A stretch of 64,000 bases of DNA from NCBI GenBank assembly GCA_003213155.1, contig QCNQ01000001.1, forward strand, positions 62,001 to 126,000. Direction: 5' to 3'. Below, one piece after another: positions 1 to 9,813 of this stretch. The position numbers and the translations under genes are program-made. Below the pieces are notes generated by a model that did no database searches, was not told where the DNA came from, and was given only the letters and a program-made list of their open reading frames with translations. The stretch is from Pelagibacteraceae bacterium AG-426-G02 (GTDB lineage Bacteria > Pseudomonadota > Alphaproteobacteria > Pelagibacterales > Pelagibacteraceae). The stretch's first letter is position 1. Every line of letters begins with the position of its first letter.

Positions 1-993
1 AATTCCAAAAGGGGGTTTAATATTTCCTCTCAAAATTGATAATAAATCTGATAATAAAGATGATGAGGTTGGTCCAGGACCAGCCCCCTCTCCTTGTAAA
101 ATACTTTGACCTACTGGTTTGCCCTCCGTAATAACCGCATTCATTACACCATTCACATTTCCGATATATGAGTTTTTACTCACTAAACATGGATGTACTG
201 TTTCAAATAATTGATTATTAATAATTTCAGAAATCCCAAGTAATTTTATCCTCAAACCTAATTGATTTGCTATTTTAATATCTTCTAGCTTAATGTTTTC
301 AATTCCTTCCATTATACACTTACTTTTTGATATTTTGATATTAAATGAAAGCGCTGATAAAATTCTAATTTTAGCAAAAGCATCGAAACCATTAAGATCT
401 AATTTAGGATTACCTGGTTCAGCATAACCAAGTACCTGAGCTTTCTTTAAAACTTTTTCAAAACTTTCGTTACTATTTTCCATCTCTGATAAGATATAAT
501 TAGTTGTCCCATTTAAGATTCCATAAACTTTTTTAATCTTATTAGTTGCTAAACCCTCCTTAATAGTTCGAAGAATTGGAATTCCTCCAGCAACAGAAGC
601 CTCGAACTCTAGATTTACTTTATTCGTTTCAGCTAGTTTAGCTAAATGGTCCCCATGTTTAGCAATTAATGCTTTATTTGGCGTTATTACATTTACTTTA
701 TTTTTCAAAGCGTATTCTACTATCTTTTTGGAAATACCATCAGATAAACCAATACATTCAAATAAAATATCTATTTTTTTTTCTTTAAAAATTTTTAAAG
801 GATTTGAATAAAAAATTTTTTTATCTATGTTAAACCGTCTTTTTTTATTTTTATTTTTAGCAGATATAGCTACAATATTTATTTTTTTTCCAGTTTTTAT
901 CTCTATTTCTTTCTTCTTTGAATTTAATTCATTGTACAAAAATATTCCGACCTGACCCAATCCAACTAGTGCAATATTTATATTTTTATTCAT
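1..993 (-). CDS. hom: homoserine dehydrogenase, partial (C-terminus runs off the left edge)
   Basis: Minus frame from CAT at 991-993 reads MNKNINIALVGLGQVGIFLYNEL..., with downstream homoserine-dehydrogenase-like segments (VNVITPNKALIAKHG, GILNGTTNYILSEM, GYAEPGNPKLDLNGFDA). Open to the edge, so absent from the ORF track. Confidence 0.9.
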   Translation of the reverse strand, partial: MNKNINIALVGLGQVGIFLYNELNSKKKEIEIKTGKKINIVAISAKNKNKKRRFNIDKKIFYSNPLKIFKEKKIDILFECIGLSDGISKKIVEYALKNKVNVITPNKALIAKHGDHLAKLAETNKVNLEFEASVAGGIPILRTIKEGLATNKIKKVYGILNGTTNYILSEMENSNESFEKVLKKAQVLGYAEPGNPKLDLNGFDAFAKIRILSALSFNIKISKSKCIMEGIENIKLEDIKIANQLGLRIKLLGISEIINNQLFETVHPCLVSKNSYIGNVNGVMNAVITEGKPVGQSILQGEGAGPGPTSSSLLSDLLSILRGNIKPPFGI

Positions 994-1214
994 TAGTTAA
1001 TATCTGGAAATTTACTTTTTTTGATATAATTATTAATATAAATTTCATACTCTTCAATTGTCATTAATCTAATATCATTTGATTTTTTTATTATTTCGGT
1101 CAGTTTGTTATTATCATTTTTTTTATCACTTTTCTCATTCCAATATTTAGAGTCAATGTTAAATGAACATGCGTTTAAAAATATGAAGAGAGCTATAAAT
1201 AATAATCTATTCAT
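993..1214 (-). CDS. small putative lipoprotein
   Basis: 73 aa with signal peptide/lipobox-like MNRLLFIALFIFLNAC; overlaps the hom start and the argC stop. Confidence 0.6.
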   Translation of the reverse strand: MNRLLFIALFIFLNACSFNIDSKYWNEKSDKKNDNNKLTEIIKKSNDIRLMTIEEYEIYINNYIKKSKFPDIN

Positions 1215-2233
1215 TTAAAACCAGCATCTTTTGGAAAATTAAATTTCATATTCATATTTTGTATTGCTTGACCCGCTCCCCCTTTAATAAGATTATCAAT
1301 AGCAGAAAGTATAATTATCTTATTCTTATTTTTTGATTTACAAACAGATATATTGCAATTATTCGTATTAATTACATCATTTGTGCTTATTAATTTGTCT
1401 TTATTTAATATTTTTATAAAATTTGCTTTTTTATAATATTTTTTCAACGTGTTTAATATTTTTGATACTGAAGAAGTCTGATTAAGCTCAACATAAATTG
1501 TGCTTAAAATGCCTCTAAACATAGGTGATAAATGTGGAGTAAAATCAAATTGAATATTTCCTTTAACGCATCTCTTGATCATTTCTTCAATTTCAGAATT
1601 ATGTCTGTGTGATGCAACACCATAAGCACTTAAAGATTCATATAAATTTTTATCTTTATATTTTTTGTGTACACCTCTTCCAGCACCAGAATATCCTGAT
1701 TTTGAGTCAATTATAATATTATAATTTTTTATTAATCTATCTTTTAATAAAGGTATCAAAGGTAATAGAATAGAAGTCGGATAACATCCAGGACAAGAAA
1801 TAATTTTATAATCTTGAACTTTTTTACCTGTAATTTCAGGTAAAGAATAAATACTATTCTTAATATTATATTTTGCTTTATGATTTTTTTTATACCATTT
1901 TTTGTAATCTAAAGCTTTTTGAAGCCTAAAATCTGCGGCAAGATCAATTAAAACGTTTTGTTTATTCAAATATTTTGAAATTACTTGTGCTTCTCCATTG
2001 GGAAGTGCTGTAAATACAACATCAATTTCATTCAAAAATTTTTTATTGAATTTTACAATTTTGGGTAATCTTTTTAATCCAATTGTTTTATCGTAATAAG
2101 AAATTTTTTTTCCTATTGATTTGTTTCCACATAAATACTTTATTTTTACATATTTATGTTTGTTTAACAATTTTATCAATTGGATACCAATATAACCAGT
2201 TGATCCAGCGACTAATACATTAAGCTTAGGCAT
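1211..2233 (-). CDS. argC: N-acetyl-gamma-glutamyl-phosphate reductase
   Basis: 340 aa; VAGSTGYIGIQLIKLL, SCPGCYPTSILLPL, GYSGAGRG motifs. Confidence 0.93.
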   Translation of the reverse strand: MPKLNVLVAGSTGYIGIQLIKLLNKHKYVKIKYLCGNKSIGKKISYYDKTIGLKRLPKIVKFNKKFLNEIDVVFTALPNGEAQVISKYLNKQNVLIDLAADFRLQKALDYKKWYKKNHKAKYNIKNSIYSLPEITGKKVQDYKIISCPGCYPTSILLPLIPLLKDRLIKNYNIIIDSKSGYSGAGRGVHKKYKDKNLYESLSAYGVASHRHNSEIEEMIKRCVKGNIQFDFTPHLSPMFRGILSTIYVELNQTSSVSKILNTLKKYYKKANFIKILNKDKLISTNDVINTNNCNISVCKSKNKNKIIILSAIDNLIKGGAGQAIQNMNMKFNFPKDAGFK

Positions 2234-2266
2234 TTCATATTATAACAGTTAAAAATTAAAAAAAAA

Positions 2267-2704
2267 TTATCTTTTAGAAAACTGAAAGCTTCGTCTAGCT
2301 TTTCTTCTTCCAGGTTTTTTTCTTTCAACTGCCCTGGAGTCTCTCGTGGTTAATTTCTCAGTTCTAAGAGTAGATTTAAAGCTTTCATCAAATAATACCA
2401 AAGCTTTTGAAATTCCATGTACCATTGCCCCTGCTTGTCCTGTTGGACCGCCACCTTTAACATTACATCTCACATCATAATCTGTAGATTGATTTATTAA
2501 TTCAAAAGGTCTGGTAATTTGCATTTTATGATTCTCGCTAGCGAAATACTCATTGTATAATTTACCATTAACATAAATTTTTCCTGAACCCTTTTTAAGC
2601 CAAACTCTTGCAATAGATGTTTTCCTTCTTCCAGTTGCATATTTGCTATCCTTGAAATCAAGTTTTAACTTTGTTGTTTTTGATGAAGTTTGAGTGTTTT
2701 CCAT
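2267..2704 (-). CDS. rpsI: 30S ribosomal protein S9
   Basis: YATGRRKTSIARVWL...GGGPTGQAGAMVHGISKAL...DSRAVERKKPGRRKARRSFQFSKR. Confidence 0.97.
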   Translation of the reverse strand: MENTQTSSKTTKLKLDFKDSKYATGRRKTSIARVWLKKGSGKIYVNGKLYNEYFASENHKMQITRPFELINQSTDYDVRCNVKGGGPTGQAGAMVHGISKALVLFDESFKSTLRTEKLTTRDSRAVERKKPGRRKARRSFQFSKR

Positions 2705-2705
2705 A

Positions 2706-3164
2706 TTAATTTCTTGCTATATTCTTGCTATTTAACTTATCTAATTCAATTACTTTAGGATTTTGAGCTGAGTGAGGATGACTGTCACCAGCATATATTT
2801 TAAGTTTTGTAAGTTGTTTTCTGCCTAAAACACCACCTGGTAACATTCTTTTAACTGCTAATTTTAATGCCTCACCTGGTTTTTTTTCATGTAATTTTTC
2901 TGGAGTTGTTTCTTTAATACCTCCAGGATGACCAGTGTGTCTGTAATATTTCTTATTTTGAAATTTTTTTCCTGTAAATTTTGCATGCTCTATATTTTTG
3001 ACTACTACAAAATCTCCTGTATCCATATGAGGAGTGTATGTTGCTTTATTTTTTCCTCTAATGATTTTAGATACAATTGTTGCAAGCCTTCCTACAACAG
3101 CATTTTTTGCATCAATTTCAAACCAAGATGAATTAAGCTCGCTTTTTTTAACAAATTTCGTCAT
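2706..3164 (-). CDS. rplM: 50S ribosomal protein L13
   Basis: WFEIDAKNAVVGRLATIVSKIIRGK...MLPGGVLGRKQLTKLKIYAG; adjacent to rpsI. Confidence 0.97.
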   Translation of the reverse strand: MTKFVKKSELNSSWFEIDAKNAVVGRLATIVSKIIRGKNKATYTPHMDTGDFVVVKNIEHAKFTGKKFQNKKYYRHTGHPGGIKETTPEKLHEKKPGEALKLAVKRMLPGGVLGRKQLTKLKIYAGDSHPHSAQNPKVIELDKLNSKNIARN

Positions 3165-3244
3165 TACGCGAGGATTAATACTATTATTAGGTTTAAAGTC
3201 AATTTTATATTTACCTTGTAAAACAACTCTATTCTGTTAAAAAG

Positions 3245-3290
3245 AGATTGCCGATTTGATCCTATTGCGGGCATAAACTGCTAAAAGGGA
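3245..3290 (+). ncRNA. SAM-II riboswitch-like aptamer (metA motif)
   Basis: GATTGCCGATTTGATCCTATTGCGGGCATAAACTGCTAAAAGGGA resembles the SAM-II consensus (..GATTTAACCGTATTGCA..GATAAATGTAGCTAAAAAGGG); short P1 TGCC(3249-3252)/GGCA(3270-3273) and TCC/GGGA pseudoknot possible. Confidence 0.82.
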
Positions 3291-3309
3291 AATTCTCACA
3301 AAATCGGTA

Positions 3310-3365
3310 GGCATTTGAACTATATTGTGCGCCTTGCATAAAGCAAAAGCACTAAAAAAGGAGTA
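3310..3365 (+). ncRNA. SAM-V riboswitch upstream of metY
   Basis: GGCATTTGAACTATATTGTGCGCCTTGCATAAAGCAAAAGCACTAAAAAAGGAG is near-identical to the metY SAM-V aptamer as I recall it; GGC/GCC, GTGC/GCAC and TTGC/GCAA pairings present; overlaps the SD AAGGAG. Confidence 0.92.
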
Positions 3366-3368
3366 AAA

Positions 3369-4697
3369 ATGAGTACAAAAAGAAATAATCCAGAAACTAT
3401 AGCCATTCATGGTGGTGACTATAAAAGTGATCCAGCCACAAATGCGGTAGCTGTACCTATCTATAGAACGACATCGTATCAATTTAATAATACTGAGCAT
3501 GCTGCTAATCTTTTTGCATTAAAAGAATTTGGAAACATCTACACAAGAATTATGAATCCGACCAATGATGTTTTAGAAAAAAGAGTTGCAGCTTTAGAGG
3601 GAGGACTATCTTGTGTAACAGTATCTTCGGGTCAAACAGCTTCATCTTTTGCAATATTAAATGTGGCTCAAGCGGGTGACAACATTGTAAGTTCAACAGA
3701 TCTATATGGTGGAACTGTATCTTTATTTACTCATACATTAAGTAAATTGGGAATTGAAATTAGATATGCGGATCCAAGTGATCCAAAAAATTTTGAAAAA
3801 ATGGTAGATGATAAAACAAGAGCTTTTTATGGAGAAACTTTACCAAATCCTTATCTTAGAGTTTTTCCTATTAAAGAAGTTTCTGATATTGGCAGAAAAT
3901 ATAATATTCCATTAATCATGGACAACACTGCATCACCAGTTATTTGTAAACCTATTGAACATGGTGCAGCCATAGTAATTCATTCCCTTACTAAATATAT
4001 TGGTGGACATGGAACTGCAGTAGCAGGGAGTATTGTTGATAGTGGTAATTTTGATTGGACTGCTGATCCAAAAAGACAACCTTTATTTAATGAACCTGAT
4101 GCTAGTTATGGTGGTGTAATATGGGGTAAAGCAGTGCCTGAGCTTACAGGAGCAAATGTTCCTTTTGCAGTGAGAGCTAGAGTATGTTTACTAAGAGATC
4201 TTGGTTCCGCATTAGCACCAGATAATGCATTTGCCATAATTCAGGGTTTAGAGACTGTAGCCTTACGTATGAAACAACATTGTCAGAATGCTGAGAAAGT
4301 TGTTAATTTTTTAAAAAAACACAAAGAGGTTACAAAAGTAATCTATTCTACTGAACATGATAAACCAATCGCTGATAGAGCAAAAAAATACCTAAAGGGT
4401 GGTTATGGGCCAATGGTTGGTATTGAATTAAAAGGTGGTATAGAGGCTGGAAAAACATTCATTGAGTCTTTAAAAATGTTTTATCATGTTGCAAATATTG
4501 GTGATGTAAGAAGTTTAGCAATACATCCTGCTAGCACAACTCATAGCCAATTAAATGAAAAAGAACTTGCAGCATCTGGAGTTACACAGAGCTATGTAAG
4601 ACTCTGTATTGGTATTGAGCATGTAGATGATATCATTGAGGATTTAAACCAAGCTTTAAACAAATCTTCTAAAGGTAAATTAAGGGCAGTTAGTTAA
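3369..4697 (+). CDS. metY: O-acetylhomoserine (thiol)-lyase, PLP-dependent
   Basis: 442 aa; NPETIAIHGGDYKSDPATNAVAVPIYRTTSYQF...HSLTKYIGGHGT; SAM riboswitch leader. Confidence 0.93.
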   Translation: MSTKRNNPETIAIHGGDYKSDPATNAVAVPIYRTTSYQFNNTEHAANLFALKEFGNIYTRIMNPTNDVLEKRVAALEGGLSCVTVSSGQTASSFAILNVAQAGDNIVSSTDLYGGTVSLFTHTLSKLGIEIRYADPSDPKNFEKMVDDKTRAFYGETLPNPYLRVFPIKEVSDIGRKYNIPLIMDNTASPVICKPIEHGAAIVIHSLTKYIGGHGTAVAGSIVDSGNFDWTADPKRQPLFNEPDASYGGVIWGKAVPELTGANVPFAVRARVCLLRDLGSALAPDNAFAIIQGLETVALRMKQHCQNAEKVVNFLKKHKEVTKVIYSTEHDKPIADRAKKYLKGGYGPMVGIELKGGIEAGKTFIESLKMFYHVANIGDVRSLAIHPASTTHSQLNEKELAASGVTQSYVRLCIGIEHVDDIIEDLNQALNKSSKGKLRAVS

Positions 4698-5706
4698 ATC
4701 TTGTATTAAGAAATAAAAAATAGATACAAGAACTTACCAAAAAGATTGAGCTTATTTGGTGCATAGATGCTATATAGATTTGTGCACCATATAAAACTGT
4801 TATTATTCCTAAAAAAATTTGTAATAAAATAAAGAAACCCAATAAATTTATAGAATTGTATAAATCAAAAATTTTGTCCTTATAAATTTTGTAAAACATA
4901 AATAAATAATAAAATCCGATTATATAAGCTAAGTTTCTATGAATAAATTGAACCAAAGATGGATCGCTAAAAGCAGATAGTTTAAATAAATTAACAAATT
5001 CATTGTCGTCAGGAAAATATGCTGCACCCATATTTGGCCAGGAATTATAAATTTTTCCAGCATCCATACCAGATACAAAAGCTCCTATAACAATTTGTGT
5101 AAAGACCAATGTTAAAAAAACGAGTGGTATTAAAGGATTTATTTTATTTGTTGTATTATAACTCAAATTTAGCTTGAGATAGTTCCAGAATATTAATGAT
5201 AAAATAATAAAAGCAATTAACAAATGAATAGATAATCTAAAATGACTTACATCAACTCTATCTACAAGACCACTACTTACCATATACCAACCAATAAAGC
5301 CTTGAAAACATATTAGAAAAAAAATTAAATACAAACTATACAATTTTGAAATACTAATTTTAAAAGAAAAATAAATTAATGGTATTAAAAATCCGATACC
5401 AATTAATCTTCCTAAAAAACGATGTGCCCATTCCCACCAAAAAATAATTTTGAATTCTTGCATATTCATGTTGTAATTTTGTAATTTGAATTCAGGTATT
5501 TGCTTATAAAGATTAAAATATGAAATCCAGTCTTCTTGATTTAAGGGTGGTAAAAATCCTGAGAAAAGTTGCCATTTAGTAATTGAAAGACCCGAGTCCG
5601 TTAATCTTGTTAAACCACCAACAACAATCATAATGGACACAATCCAAAACATAGAAATTAACCAGAGAGATAATTGATAATTAATCTTATGATTTACTGT
5701 GTACAT
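4690..5706 (-). CDS. ctaA: heme A synthase (COX15/CtaA family)
   Basis: Multi-TM; GGLTRLTDSGLSITKWQLFSGFLPPLN, EWAHRFLGRLIG, FVSGMDAGKIYNSWPNM. Confidence 0.93.
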   Translation of the reverse strand: MYTVNHKINYQLSLWLISMFWIVSIMIVVGGLTRLTDSGLSITKWQLFSGFLPPLNQEDWISYFNLYKQIPEFKLQNYNMNMQEFKIIFWWEWAHRFLGRLIGIGFLIPLIYFSFKISISKLYSLYLIFFLICFQGFIGWYMVSSGLVDRVDVSHFRLSIHLLIAFIILSLIFWNYLKLNLSYNTTNKINPLIPLVFLTLVFTQIVIGAFVSGMDAGKIYNSWPNMGAAYFPDDNEFVNLFKLSAFSDPSLVQFIHRNLAYIIGFYYLFMFYKIYKDKIFDLYNSINLLGFFILLQIFLGIITVLYGAQIYIASMHQISSIFLVSSCIYFLFLNTRFN

Positions 5707-5749
5707 ATGCGCATAAATATAATAATTTTTTAATTATCCAAATATATAA

Positions 5750-6040
5750 ATGTCGCCACAAAAACGAAAAAAACTAAGTAAAATTAGATCAGAACTAGAT
5801 AAAATAGATAATTCACTTATAAAAATTATAAAAAAGAGAACATTTCTCGTAAAAAAAGTTTTAGAACTTAAAGATAGAAAAAATCAAATAGTTGATCAAA
5901 AAAGAATTAAATCCATACTTAGTAATATAAGAAAAAAATCTTTAAAGAATAAAATTGATCCACGTATTACTAATAGAATATGGAAAAATATGATCTGGTC
6001 TTACATTGATTACGAAAGAAGAAATTTTAAAAAAAAATGA
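5750..6040 (+). CDS. chorismate mutase-like (CM type II fold)
   Basis: 96 aa; LSKIRSELDKIDNSLIKIIKKRTFLVKKVLELK pattern typical of AroQ-type domains. Confidence 0.75.
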   Translation: MSPQKRKKLSKIRSELDKIDNSLIKIIKKRTFLVKKVLELKDRKNQIVDQKRIKSILSNIRKKSLKNKIDPRITNRIWKNMIWSYIDYERRNFKKK

Positions 6041-6232
6041 TTATTTACTATGTGGTGGTAATTTTTTTTCAACAAAAATTTCATGTTTTCTAGTTGAAGG
6101 ATTATATTTTCTAGCTTTTAATTTTACTTTGGCTTTTTCTCCACCAGCAGGTTTTTTTACGTAATAAAAAAAAGGACTATCAGGTTTTTCTTCAGGGACT
6201 AAACGAACTTTTATATGAGTTTTTTTTGCCAT
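6041..6232 (-). CDS. rpmG: 50S ribosomal protein L33
   Basis: 63 aa; IKVRLVP...FFYYVKKPAG..KLKARKYNPSTRKHEIFVEKK. Confidence 0.85.
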   Translation of the reverse strand: MAKKTHIKVRLVPEEKPDSPFFYYVKKPAGGEKAKVKLKARKYNPSTRKHEIFVEKKLPPHSK

Positions 6233-6233
6233 C

Positions 6234-6605
6234 TTATTTAAATTTTTTCAAACTTTTCACAATATTTGAAATCTTATTTAACTTATTTTTTAAATTATCT
6301 GCTCTTATAGAATTATCTACCATTTCGTCAAGCTTTAAAGGTTCTTTTTTATTTAATATTTTCTTTACACCTTTAATAGTCATTCCTTGATCTTTTAATA
6401 AAAAATGAATTTTTTTTAATAATTCAATGTTTTTTTTATCATAATATCTTCTATTTCCAGTAAGTATTTTAGGTTTAATTTGTTTAAATTCTTTTTCCCA
6501 GAAACGAAGGGTATGAGTGGGTAAAGAGTCTCCTTTTTTTGATTTTAAATTTAATATTTTAACAACTTCGCTTATAGTTTTGTAGGAATTGTCTTCTTTA
6601 TTCAT
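6234..6605 (-). CDS. MerR-family transcriptional regulator
   Basis: TISEVVKILNL...LPTHTLRFWEKEFKQIKPKILTGNRRYYDKKNIELLKKIHFLLKDQGMTIKGVKKIL. Confidence 0.88.
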   Translation of the reverse strand: MNKEDNSYKTISEVVKILNLKSKKGDSLPTHTLRFWEKEFKQIKPKILTGNRRYYDKKNIELLKKIHFLLKDQGMTIKGVKKILNKKEPLKLDEMVDNSIRADNLKNKLNKISNIVKSLKKFK

Positions 6606-7545
6606 CTATTTCATTTTTTGATTTTTTTATTTTTTTTAAATTTGTTGATTTATGAGTAATGAGTGTTTCTGATATATAATTATTTTCCTCTATTTTAATT
6701 CCAGAAACAATGTCCCCGTTTGTAATGCCGGTTGCACAAAAAATTGAGTCACCTGTAATTATTTCATTTAACAAATACTTTTTATTTAAATCATCTATAC
6801 CCATTTTTTTCGCCCTATTTATATCATTTTCATTATCGAAAATGAATCTACCTTGAAAAAAACAATCAAAAGCATCCAAAGCAGAAGCTGCAAGCACACC
6901 CTCGGGTCCGCCACCAATTCCCATAAAAATGTCAATATTATATTTTTTATCAGAAACTAATAAAGCTCCTGATACATCTCCATCAGAAATAAGTTTTAAA
7001 TTCACCTTCAAATTCCTTAGTTCTTCAATAATTTTTTTATGCCTTGGTCTATCTAAAATACATGCAGAAAGTTCATTAGGTTGTTTATTCTTATAATCTG
7101 CAAGATTAGAAATATTTTTTTTTACTGAATAATCCAAATCAATAATACCTTCAGAAGGTACATTAGCAGAAATTTTGTTCATATAAGTCTCTGGTGCACT
7201 AAATAAATTTGACTTTTCTGCAACTGCAATAACAGATAATGCTCCTGGCAGATTATTTGCTGCAAAATTAGTTCCTTCTAAAGGATCCACAGCAATATCT
7301 AACTCAGGACCACTCATGGTACCTAAAGTTTCCCCAATATAAAGCATAGGAGCTTCATCCAGTTCTCCCTCTCCTATAACTACCTTTCCTCTCATTTCTA
7401 TTTCATTAAGTTTATTTCTCATTGCATCTACAGCCGATTTATCTGCTGCTATTTTATCTTTTTTTCCAACAAAATGGTAAGATGATAAGGCTGCTTTGAT
7501 TGAAACATTTAAAAATAAATCTTCAAATTTTTTGTCTAATGACAT
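6598..7545 (-). CDS. glpX: class II fructose-1,6-bisphosphatase
   Basis: KVVIGEGELDEAPMLYIGE, DIAVDPLEGTN, MGIGGGPEGVLAASALDAF. Confidence 0.93.
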   Translation of the reverse strand: MSLDKKFEDLFLNVSIKAALSSYHFVGKKDKIAADKSAVDAMRNKLNEIEMRGKVVIGEGELDEAPMLYIGETLGTMSGPELDIAVDPLEGTNFAANNLPGALSVIAVAEKSNLFSAPETYMNKISANVPSEGIIDLDYSVKKNISNLADYKNKQPNELSACILDRPRHKKIIEELRNLKVNLKLISDGDVSGALLVSDKKYNIDIFMGIGGGPEGVLAASALDAFDCFFQGRFIFDNENDINRAKKMGIDDLNKKYLLNEIITGDSIFCATGITNGDIVSGIKIEENNYISETLITHKSTNLKKIKKSKNEIDE

Positions 7546-8537
7546 TATTTTGCAGTTTCAATAGATATATTTTTCTCTAATTTTGACTCAAATTCTCTCA
7601 ATCTTTTCCAAACTGAAATTAGTTCAACAATAATTGGCCAGCTTCTAACTAAATATTGCAGTGATGTTTCAACTCGACCAAAAGCTCTTATAATTTGTTG
7701 AACAAAACCAAGTGTTATTGCACCAGTTACAATCGTTGGTGCTAATGCCAAATATGGAACAATTACCATACCTTGTAAATAACTCCATTTTACTGCATTA
7801 AAGTAAAGGTAGTGAAAATACATCTTATAATGAATTTTTCTAACACCACCATAAAGATCTGTAATTTTTGCAGGTTGTGCACTTTCTTTAAAATCCTCTC
7901 CTAAAACTAATTCTTTCCTATAAGCTGCCTCTTCTTTTTGAATATCATATTCAATGCCAGGAAGTTTAATCCCAACACTAGCCAATAATATTGTTCCTCC
8001 CAGTGCTGATATAATCGCGACCCAAACTAAAGCATGTTCAACTTCGCCAATCCATGGTAACACTGTAATACTTTTTGATAAGCCCCATAAAATTGGAGTA
8101 AAAGCAATCAATGTCATTACACTTCTCAGTAATTCAGCCCCTAGCCCTTCCATTATTCTAGCAAATTTAAGAGTGTCCTCTTGAACTCTTTGAGATGCTC
8201 CTTCTATTGAAGAGGCATCATTCCATTTGTCATGATAAAAATCTGCCATTGCAGTTCTCCATCTAAAAGTCCAGTGACTGGTGAAATAATCACTAAAAAT
8301 AACTACTAAAATGTATACAGCTGCAATTTTAGCAAATGTAAAAAGGTACGCGATAAATTCTTTTTCAGATACAGAATTAGGATTAGTGAGAGCTTTTTGT
8401 AAAGTATCGTAAAATTCACCAAACCATTCATTAATTCTCACATCAAGTTGAACCTGATACCAAGTAGCCATTAAAATTACTAACGTTCCACCTATACTCC
8501 ATAAATACCATCTTCTATCTGTAAAAAATTTAAACAT
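7545..8537 (-). CDS. SbmA/BacA-family transporter
   Basis: Multi-TM; VQLDVRINEWFGEFYDTLQKAL, WTFRWRTAMADFYHDKWN, RVQEDTLKFARIMEGLG. Confidence 0.85.
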   Translation of the reverse strand: MFKFFTDRRWYLWSIGGTLVILMATWYQVQLDVRINEWFGEFYDTLQKALTNPNSVSEKEFIAYLFTFAKIAAVYILVVIFSDYFTSHWTFRWRTAMADFYHDKWNDASSIEGASQRVQEDTLKFARIMEGLGAELLRSVMTLIAFTPILWGLSKSITVLPWIGEVEHALVWVAIISALGGTILLASVGIKLPGIEYDIQKEEAAYRKELVLGEDFKESAQPAKITDLYGGVRKIHYKMYFHYLYFNAVKWSYLQGMVIVPYLALAPTIVTGAITLGFVQQIIRAFGRVETSLQYLVRSWPIIVELISVWKRLREFESKLEKNISIETAK

Positions 8538-8544
8538 TATTTAT

Positions 8545-8826
8545 CTATTTTAAAAAATTATCTGCGTAGGATTTTTTTACTATTTTTCTTTTTTTTGGCT
8601 CAATTAGTTCATAATCAATTTTTTTCTTCTTTGCATAATTTATCGCTAATTCTTTGGTTGAAAATTCTAATTTCAGCTCACTATATGTATCATTAGAACT
8701 TTCCCATCCCATTAAAGGATTTTTTGTGGGATCATTCGTTTCAAATTCAAGTATCCATTTATCAAGTTTTCCTAAACCAGATTGCATTGCACTTTTATTA
8801 GGTATGTAAATTTTTGCTTTTTTCAT
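8545..8826 (-). CDS. ETC complex I subunit conserved region protein (NDUFS4-like)
   Basis: 93 aa; AKIYIPNKSAMQSG...WILEFE....NPLMGWESSNDTYSELKLEFSTKELAINYAKKKKIDYEL. Confidence 0.85.
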   Translation of the reverse strand: MKKAKIYIPNKSAMQSGLGKLDKWILEFETNDPTKNPLMGWESSNDTYSELKLEFSTKELAINYAKKKKIDYELIEPKKRKIVKKSYADNFLK

Positions 8827-8831
8827 ATTAA

Positions 8832-8908
<77 letters not shown>

Positions 8909-8917
8909 AGAATGTTC

Positions 8918-8945
8918 GTTATAGCGTTTTTGCTTATGTTTTCAA
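8918..8945 (-). promoter_or_regulatory. putative sigma-70 promoter of tRNA-Pro
   Basis: On the minus strand TTGAAA - 16 nt - TATAAC, ending ~10 nt before the tRNA. Confidence 0.55.
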
Positions 8946-9030
8946 TAAAAAGAAAAAGGTTTAATGATGAGGAAAAGTAGAAATAATTCATTTTACCTTC
9001 TATATTTTAATATAATTTCTAGAAGCGACA

Positions 9031-9813
9031 ATGTTTATATTAAATAGATATTATAAATTTTACAAACAAAATGGACTATTTAAAGCTATCATAAAGATTA
9101 TAACCACACCTTACAGAATTGTTAAAAAGCAGATCTATCAAAAAAATAAGGAATTAATCTTTAATCAAGATACATCAGAAAAAAGGTTTAATCTTATTTA
9201 TAAAACTAATTTTTGGTCTTCGAATGAAAGTGTTTCGGGATATGGATCTGAATTAAAAAATACTATTAATATTGAAAAAGAAATTATTAATATTGTAAAA
9301 AAGTATGAAATAAAAAGTATTTTAGATGCACCATGTGGAGATTTTAATTGGGTTAAAAACGTTTTAGATAAAAATTTATCTTATATTGGCGGAGACATTG
9401 TTCAAGAAATAATTGATAATAATATTAGGAAATTTAAAAGTAATAATCTTAAATTTATAAAACTTGATATTACTAAAGAAAGTTTACCAGACTCAGATCT
9501 GATGATTTGTAGGGATTGTTTAATTCATTTGTCATTTGAAAGCATAAGATTATTTTTTGAAAACTTTAGAAAAAGTAAAATTAATTATTTGTTGCTAACA
9601 ACATATAAATTGAAAGATAAAACTAAAAAATTAGATAATTTAGACATCCCCGATGGAGAATACAGGGAAATAGATCTAACAAGACCACCATTCTTATTGC
9701 CTATGCCGTTGCATGAAATATTAGATAAAGATGAACTAAATAAAAATAGTGGTTTTAATTGTTATTTAAACCTCTACAGCAAAAGTCAAATCAATGATCT
9801 AAAATTCAAATAA
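9031..9813 (+). CDS. class I SAM-dependent methyltransferase-like protein
   Basis: SILDAPCGDFNWVKNVLDKNLSYIGGDIVQEII motif I; accessory context. Confidence 0.7.
   Translation: MFILNRYYKFYKQNGLFKAIIKIITTPYRIVKKQIYQKNKELIFNQDTSEKRFNLIYKTNFWSSNESVSGYGSELKNTINIEKEIINIVKKYEIKSILDAPCGDFNWVKNVLDKNLSYIGGDIVQEIIDNNIRKFKSNNLKFIKLDITKESLPDSDLMICRDCLIHLSFESIRLFFENFRKSKINYLLLTTYKLKDKTKKLDNLDIPDGEYREIDLTRPPFLLPMPLHEILDKDELNKNSGFNCYLNLYSKSQINDLKFK

Noticed and set aside
3237-3500. 87-aa minus-strand ORF
   Set aside because: Covers the riboswitch leader and metY start on the opposite strand; no family resemblance.
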